DNA of 64,000 bases from Pelagivirga sediminicola. GTDB taxonomy: Bacteria; Pseudomonadota; Alphaproteobacteria; Rhodobacterales; Rhodobacteraceae. Under the pieces are notes generated by a model. It did not search any database. It saw nothing but the letters and a program-made list of their open reading frames with translations, and was not told where the DNA came from. A program made the translations under genes and the position numbers. The DNA lies in NCBI RefSeq assembly GCF_003072125.1, contig NZ_QCYH01000007.1:62001-126000 (forward strand). Reading direction: 5' to 3'. Position 1 is the first letter of the stretch, and every line of letters begins with the position of its first letter. This document shows, one piece after another, positions 59,080-64,000 of the stretch.

Positions 59080-59862
59080 ATGGATTCGGCATTGGATTTT
59101 CATACGCTGCGCAGTCTGCTGGAATGGCAGATCGAGCTGGGCGCCGACGAGGCGATCGGGGACGCGCCCGTGAACCGGTACGAGACGCCCGCCAAGGCGC
59201 CGCAGGCGGCCCCGCCAGCGGCGGCTGTGGCTGTGGCGGCGACATCTCCGTCGCGCGGCGCCGAGGGCGATGCGGTCGCCGCGGCGCGCAAGGCCGCGGG
59301 CGCGGCGCGCGATCTGGAGGGGCTGCGCGCGGCGCTGGGGGCCTTTGAACATTGCGAACTGAAGCGCGGCGCGCGCAATCTGGTGTTTTCGGACGGTGTG
59401 CCGGGCGCGCGGGTGATGATCATCGGCGAGGCGCCGGGGCGCGAGGAGGACCGCGCGGGCAAGCCTTTCGTCGGGCAGGCGGGGCAGTTTCTGGACCGGA
59501 TGCTGGGCGCCATCGGGCTGAGCCGGGACGAGAATGTCTATATCACCAACGTCATGCCGTGGCGCCCGCCGCATAATGCCGATCCCAAGCCGGACGAGAT
59601 CGACATGATGCGCCCCTTTGTCGAGCGTCACGTGGCCCTGGCGGCGCCCGATCTGCTGATCGTGATGGGCAATGTCAGTTGCCAGACGGTTCTGCAGACG
59701 CGCGGCATCACCAAGCTGCGCGGCCAATGGGCCGAGGCGTGGGGCAAGCCCGTCATGCCGATGGTGCATCCCGCCTATCTGCTGCGGACCCCGTCGGCCA
59801 AGCGTGCGGCATGGGCCGACCTGCTGGCGGTTCAGGCGAAATTGCGGGAGGGGGTGGCGTGA
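59080..59862 (+). CDS. Family 4-like uracil-DNA glycosylase
   Basis: 260 residues: [20 protein letters not shown] (116-135), NVMPWRPP, and MVHPAYLLR near the C-terminus. An Ala/Pro-rich linker (38-60) precedes the catalytic domain. Family 4 enzymes use four Fe-S cysteines (first pair C-x2-C); here the first pair is reduced to C92 (FEHCELKR), with C201 (GNVSCQ) as the other visible one. Removes uracil from DNA. ATG at 59080. Confidence 0.85.
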   Translation: MDSALDFHTLRSLLEWQIELGADEAIGDAPVNRYETPAKAPQAAPPAAAVAVAATSPSRGAEGDAVAAARKAAGAARDLEGLRAALGAFEHCELKRGARNLVFSDGVPGARVMIIGEAPGREEDRAGKPFVGQAGQFLDRMLGAIGLSRDENVYITNVMPWRPPHNADPKPDEIDMMRPFVERHVALAAPDLLIVMGNVSCQTVLQTRGITKLRGQWAEAWGKPVMPMVHPAYLLRTPSAKRAAWADLLAVQAKLREGVA

Positions 59863-60475
59863 TCGACCCTTGGGTCTTGCTGGCCTTCGTGCCTGCCGCG
59901 CTGGCGTTGAACCTGACGCCGGGGGCGGACATGATGTTCTGCCTCGGGCAGGGCCTGCGCGCCGGGCCGCGCCCTGCAATGCCGCCAGCGCCGGCGTGGC
60001 GCTGGGCGTTCTGGTGCATGCGGCGCTGGCGGCGCTTGGGCTGGCCGCGCTGGTGGCGGCGGTGCCGTGGCTGTTTGACGTGATCCGCTGGATCGGCGTG
60101 GCCTACCTGATGTGGCTGGCGCTGGGCGCGCTGCGTGCGGGGCCGATGCGCGCCAAGGGGCGCGCGATGAGCGCGGGCCGCGCGTTCCGCGAGGGGCTGG
60201 CGGTGAACCTGACCAATCCGAAGGTGATCTTCTTCGTGCTGGCCTTCCTGCCGCAATTCGTCGATCCGGCGCGCGCCTTGCTGCCGCAATTCCTAGTGTT
60301 CGGCGCGATACTGGGGTTCGGCGGGCTGATCATCAACGGCGCCGTCGGCGTGTTCGCCGGCAGTCTTGGCCGCCTTGTCGCCGGATCCGAGCGCTGGAAC
60401 CGCGGTCTGGGCCTTGCCTCGGCGGGGATATTCACCGCGCTGGCCGTGCGGCTGGCGATACTGGAAAGGGCGTGA
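59859..60475 (+). pseudogene. LysE-family exporter with a single-base frameshift
   Basis: Starts GTG ([30 protein letters not shown]...) overlapping the glycosylase stop. After GPRPAM (about 59979-59982) the frame changes: adding one G after ATG restores [20 protein letters not shown] and the remainder ([38 protein letters not shown]). The corrected gene would encode 205 residues, normal for LysE/RhtB. Either a recent inactivation or a sequencing error in CATGCCGCC. Confidence 0.85.
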
Positions 60476-60478
60476 CAG

Positions 60479-61021
60479 ATGAGCCGTATTGACGAAAGCC
60501 GCGACTTCATCCCGGTGCGCATCGCCGTGCTGACCGTAAGCGACACGCGCGCGGAGGCCGATGACCGCTCGGGCGATACGCTGGCGCAGCGGATCGAGGC
60601 GGCCGGGCATCTGCTGGCCGCGCGCAAGATCGTGCAGGACGAGCGCGGCAAGATCGCCGCGCAGCTGCGCGCGTGGTGCGCCGATGAGGGGATCGACGTC
60701 ATCATCTCGACCGGGGGCACGGGCCTGACGGGCCGCGATGTGACCGTCGAGGCGCATCGCGACGTCTATGAAAAGGAGATCACCGCCTTCGGCACCGTGT
60801 TCACCCATGTCAGCATGGCCAAGATCGGCACCAGCGCGGTGCAGAGCCGCGCAACCGCCGGTGTGGCGCAGGGCACCTACCTGTTCGCGCTGCCCGGCAG
60901 CCCCGGCGCGTGCAAGGATGCGTGGGACGAAATCCTGTTGCCGCAGCTGGATTACCGCCATCGCCCCTGCAACTTTGTCGAGATCATGCCGCGTCTGGAC
61001 GAACATCAGCGCCGCAAGTGA
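60479..61021 (+). CDS. moaB: Molybdenum cofactor biosynthesis protein MoaB
   Basis: 180 residues, MogA/MoaB fold: VLTVSDTRAEADDRSGDTL, IISTGGTGLTGRDVT and LFALPGSPGACKDAWDE. Acts in molybdopterin adenylation. Starts 4 nt after the LysE stop. Confidence 0.9.
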   Translation: MSRIDESRDFIPVRIAVLTVSDTRAEADDRSGDTLAQRIEAAGHLLAARKIVQDERGKIAAQLRAWCADEGIDVIISTGGTGLTGRDVTVEAHRDVYEKEITAFGTVFTHVSMAKIGTSAVQSRATAGVAQGTYLFALPGSPGACKDAWDEILLPQLDYRHRPCNFVEIMPRLDEHQRRK

Positions 61022-61097
61022 CGCGCTTGGCATTCCGGCCGCGGGGCTTACATTATAGCTTTGCGGCCGATGCCGCCCGACCGAGGACCGCCCGGAC

Positions 61098-62567
61098 ATG
61101 CAATTTCTGCGCCGTAGCCTGACAGGCCTGCTGCTGATGTCGCTGACATTGGCGCTGCTGGCCTATGCGGGCTACGTCGTGAACAGCGCCGTGCAGACGC
61201 GCATGTCGCGCACGCCGGACGGGGGCGCGCGGCAGGAGCGGATGTTCGCGGTCAATACCGAGCGGGTCCAGCCGCAGGCGATCGCGCCGGTTCTGACCGT
61301 TTACGGCGAGGTGCGCAGCCGCCGCTCGTTGGAACTGCGCGCCAAGGCGTCCGGCACGATCACCGATCTGGCCGAGGTGGTCGAGGATGGCGGACAGGTG
61401 GAGGCGGGGCAGTTCCTGGCCCGGATTGATCCGGCGGATGCGCAATCGGCGCTGGACCGCGCCACCAGCGATCTGATGGATGCGCGCGCCGAGGGGCGCG
61501 ATGCGGCCCGCGCGCTGGATCTGGCGCAGGACGAGCTGGAGGCGGCGCGCGATCAGGCCGATCTGCAGGAGCGCGCCTATCAGCGCCAGCGCGATCTGGA
61601 GGAGCGCGGCGTCGGCACCACCGCCGCTGTCGAGGCGGCCGAGCTGACTTCGGCGGCGGCGCGCGGCACCGTTCTGACCCGCAGGCAGGCGGTGGCGGGC
61701 GCCGAGGCGCGCGTCGATCAGGCCGCGACGCGGGCTGCGCGTGCCGAAATCGCGCTGGCCGAGGCCGAACGGCGGCTGGCCGATACCATTATGACCGCCG
61801 AGTTTTCAGGCGCGCTCAGCGATGTGGCCGTGGTGGAGGGCGGCGTCGTGTCGGTCAACGAACGGCTGGCGACGCTGATCGACCCCGGCGCGCTGGAGGT
61901 CGCCTTTCGCGTCTCGACGCCGCAATTCGCCCGGCTTCTGGAGGAGGACGGCACATTGCGCCGCGCGCCCGTCACCGCCTCGCTGGAGGCGTTCGGCGTC
62001 GATCTGACCGCGTCCGGCACCGTCACGCGCGCCAGCGCCGCCGTGGGCGAGGGACAGACCGGGCGGCTGGTCTTTGCGCAGCTGGACCGCGCGCAAGGGC
62101 TCAAGCCCGGCGATTTCGTCACCGTAAAGGTGGCCGAGCCTTTGCTGGACAATGTCGTGCGCTTGCCTGCCACCGCGCTGGGCGCCGATGGCGCGGTTCT
62201 GGCGCTGGGCGCGGAGGACCGGCTGGAGCCGCTGGCGGTCACGCTGCTGCGCAGGCAGGGCGACGATGTGCTGATGCGCGCGACTGAGGGCGCGCCGCCG
62301 CTGGCGGGCCGCCGGGTGGTCCTGCAGCGCTCGCCATTGCTGGGCGCCGGGATCAAGGTGCGCCCCCTTGGCGGCGACGCCGGGGCGGCGCCCGAGCCGC
62401 AGGCGATGCTGGAGCTGAGCGCGGAGCGCCGCGCGCGGCTGGTCGCCTATGTCGAGGGCAGCCGCGACATGTCTGCCGACATGCGCGACCGGCTGCTGGA
62501 TCAGCTTGCGCAGGCCCGCGTGCCTGCCAGCGTGGTCGAGCGTCTGGAAAACCGGATGGGCGGCTAG
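61098..62567 (+). CDS. RND efflux periplasmic adaptor (HlyD/MFP family)
   Basis: 489 residues: one N-terminal membrane segment (10-28), lipoyl-like region around VYGEVRSRRSLELRAKASG, a long Ala/Glu/Arg-rich coiled coil (about 115-225), then beta-barrel domains. Bridges the inner-membrane pump encoded next to an outer-membrane channel. The RND pump gene starts 4 nt after its stop. Confidence 0.88.
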   Translation: MQFLRRSLTGLLLMSLTLALLAYAGYVVNSAVQTRMSRTPDGGARQERMFAVNTERVQPQAIAPVLTVYGEVRSRRSLELRAKASGTITDLAEVVEDGGQVEAGQFLARIDPADAQSALDRATSDLMDARAEGRDAARALDLAQDELEAARDQADLQERAYQRQRDLEERGVGTTAAVEAAELTSAAARGTVLTRRQAVAGAEARVDQAATRAARAEIALAEAERRLADTIMTAEFSGALSDVAVVEGGVVSVNERLATLIDPGALEVAFRVSTPQFARLLEEDGTLRRAPVTASLEAFGVDLTASGTVTRASAAVGEGQTGRLVFAQLDRAQGLKPGDFVTVKVAEPLLDNVVRLPATALGADGAVLALGAEDRLEPLAVTLLRRQGDDVLMRATEGAPPLAGRRVVLQRSPLLGAGIKVRPLGGDAGAAPEPQAMLELSAERRARLVAYVEGSRDMSADMRDRLLDQLAQARVPASVVERLENRMGG

Positions 62568-62570
62568 GGG

Positions 62571-64000
62571 ATGGCGCGCCGTCTGGCGAAAGGCGCAGGG
62601 GGAATCCTGTCCTGGTTTACCCGCCACCGCACCGCGGCAAACCTGCTGCTGGTCGTGATGGTGGTGATGGGCCTTGCCGCCGTGCCCAACATGCGCGCGC
62701 AGTTCCTGCCCGATGTGGTGATCGCCAACATCTCCGTTTCGGTCGAATGGGACGGGGCGGGGGCCGAGGATATAGACGCCGCGATCATCCAGCTGCTTGA
62801 GCCTGAAATGCAGGCGATCGAGGGGGTGGAGAGCACGTCCGCCGCCAGCCGCGAGAATTTCGGCACCATCACCATCGAATTTCAGCCGGGCTGGGACATG
62901 TCGCGCGCCTCAAGCGACGTGCAGGCGGCGGTCGATGCCATCACCACCCTGCCGGACGAGGCCGAAGAGCCGACCGTGCGGCGCGGCAGCTGGACCGACA
63001 GGGTGACGGATGTCGTCATCACCGGCCCCGTGGGCGTGGACCAGCTGGGCCTTTACGCGGACGAGCTGATCACGCGCCTTTTTGCCGTAGGCGTCACCCG
63101 TACCACCGTGCGCGGCGTCGCGGCGCCGCAGACCGTGATCGAGGTGCCGACGACATCGCTCATGGCCTATGACGTGACCCTGTCCGAGATCGCCGCCGCC
63201 ATCCGCGCCGAGGTGAACACGGCCCCCGCGGGCGACGTGACCGGCGCCGACACCCGCGTGCGCACCGGCGTGGAAAAGCGCGATCCCGATCAGATCGCGG
63301 CGATCACGCTGCGCGTCAACCCGGATCGCTCGCGCCTGACGGTGGGGGACGTGGCGACCATCCGCACCGAAGGGGCGGCGCGCGAGAGGGGGTATTTCGT
63401 CGGCGACAATCCGGCGATGTCGGTGCGCGTCGACCGCTCGGCCGATGGCGACGCGATCGGGATTCAGAAACAGGTCGAGCAGGTCGCGCGCGACATGGCC
63501 CGCACCCTGCCGGACGGCGTGTCCGTCGATCTGATCCGCACCCGGTCCGAGCAGATTTCAGGCAGGCTTCAGACGCTTCTGGACAACGCCGTGATCGGCC
63601 TTGGGCTGGTGGTGGCGCTGCTGTTCTTGTTTCTCAACGCGCGCACCGCGTTCTGGGTGGCGGCGGGCATTCCGGTGGCGCTGCTGGCGGCGGTGGCGCT
63701 GATGTATGCGGCGGGGATCACGATCAACATGATCTCGCTTTTCGCGCTGATCATCACGCTGGGGATCGTGGTGGACGATGCCGTCGTCGTGGGCGAGCAT
63801 GCCGATGCCCGCGTCAAGGCCTATGGCGAGCCGCCCGTCGTCGCCGCCGAAAACGCCGCGCGGCGCATGGCGATGCCGGTCTTTTGCGCCACCCTGACCA
63901 CCGTCATCGCGTTTCTGGGGCTGACGGTGATCGCCGGGCGGTTCGGGGATCTGATCGCCGATATTCCCTTTACCGTGATCGTGGTGCTGACCGCGTCGCT
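62571..64000 (+). CDS. RND-family efflux pump, N-terminal part (cut by window end)
   Basis: 476 codons visible, open at the right edge. First membrane helix (about 20-38), periplasmic loop with VSVEWDGAGAEDIDAAI and EGVESTSAASRENFGTI, then helices 2-5 with the proton-relay DD in GIVVDDAVVVGEHADA. AcrB/HAE1-type architecture. Substrate unknown; pairs with the adaptor. Confidence 0.92.
   Translation, partial: MARRLAKGAGGILSWFTRHRTAANLLLVVMVVMGLAAVPNMRAQFLPDVVIANISVSVEWDGAGAEDIDAAIIQLLEPEMQAIEGVESTSAASRENFGTITIEFQPGWDMSRASSDVQAAVDAITTLPDEAEEPTVRRGSWTDRVTDVVITGPVGVDQLGLYADELITRLFAVGVTRTTVRGVAAPQTVIEVPTTSLMAYDVTLSEIAAAIRAEVNTAPAGDVTGADTRVRTGVEKRDPDQIAAITLRVNPDRSRLTVGDVATIRTEGAARERGYFVGDNPAMSVRVDRSADGDAIGIQKQVEQVARDMARTLPDGVSVDLIRTRSEQISGRLQTLLDNAVIGLGLVVALLFLFLNARTAFWVAAGIPVALLAAVALMYAAGITINMISLFALIITLGIVVDDAVVVGEHADARVKAYGEPPVVAAENAARRMAMPVFCATLTTVIAFLGLTVIAGRFGDLIADIPFTVIVVLTAS

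Overview
The window is high-GC chromosomal DNA from an alphaproteobacterium, most likely Rhodobacterales (Roseobacter/Rhodobacter relatives). The evidence is the aerobic Cob-type cobalamin genes, a Rhizobium-style glycerol ABC operon (GlpDSTPQUVK), a tyrosine-coordinated hexameric haem protein, DUF2125 and TAXI-TRAP families, and Entner-Doudoroff genes. I see no rRNA, tRNA, CRISPR array or insertion sequence.

Layout. 1-4019 (minus strand): lactam/5-oxoproline-type catabolic operon pxpA, biotin carrier, biotin carboxylase, pxpB, pxpC (cut by the window edge), with a divergent LysR regulator (4141-5040) and a 17-bp palindrome between them. 5072-6825 (minus): PLP aminotransferase and a YheO/DauR-like regulator. 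7100-22216: cobalamin region. A B12 riboswitch precedes DUF1636-cobW-cobN-cobG-cobH-cobI-cobJ-cobL-cobE-cobM-cobB-cobA, with cobK inserted on the opposite strand; a second riboswitch precedes a solo CbiM-like cobalt permease, a terminator and cobF. 22312-24549: small accessory patch of unrecognised membrane/secreted proteins plus a PAAR-like protein. 24711-28166: TAXI-TRAP transporter. 28223-28343: palindromic repeat element.

28411-34061 carries the UDP-GlcNAc genes glmU, glmS and glmM, but glmM is flanked by gene wreckage: a UDP-GlcNAc 2-epimerase with a large internal deletion, and fused fragments of a UDP-glucose dehydrogenase and an outer-membrane beta-barrel tail. 34154-36985 (minus): haem protein, eda, edd. 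37101-46637 (minus): complete glycerol uptake and catabolism operon glpD-S-T-P-Q-[foreign orf]-U-V-K with divergent glpR. The extra 135-codon gene between glpQ and glpU is AT-richer than its surroundings and fits exactly between its neighbours' translation signals.

47733-64000: mostly housekeeping. DagK-like lipid kinase and metallophosphoesterase; enoyl-CoA hydratase (short) and SDR; DUF2125; PmbA/TldE and a CysQ-like phosphatase; plsY, a dihydroorotase homologue without metal ligands, two small proteins and pyrB; family-4-like uracil-DNA glycosylase; a LysE exporter broken by one missing base; moaB; and an RND efflux adaptor plus pump that runs off the end.

The most unusual points are the extra gene in the glp operon, the complementary loss of ATPase motifs in GlpS and GlpT, the overlapping cobK/cobL start codons, and the deletion junctions around glmM. 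None of these amounts to a clearly new multi-gene system; the unrecognised patch at 22.3-24.5 kb is the least explained stretch.
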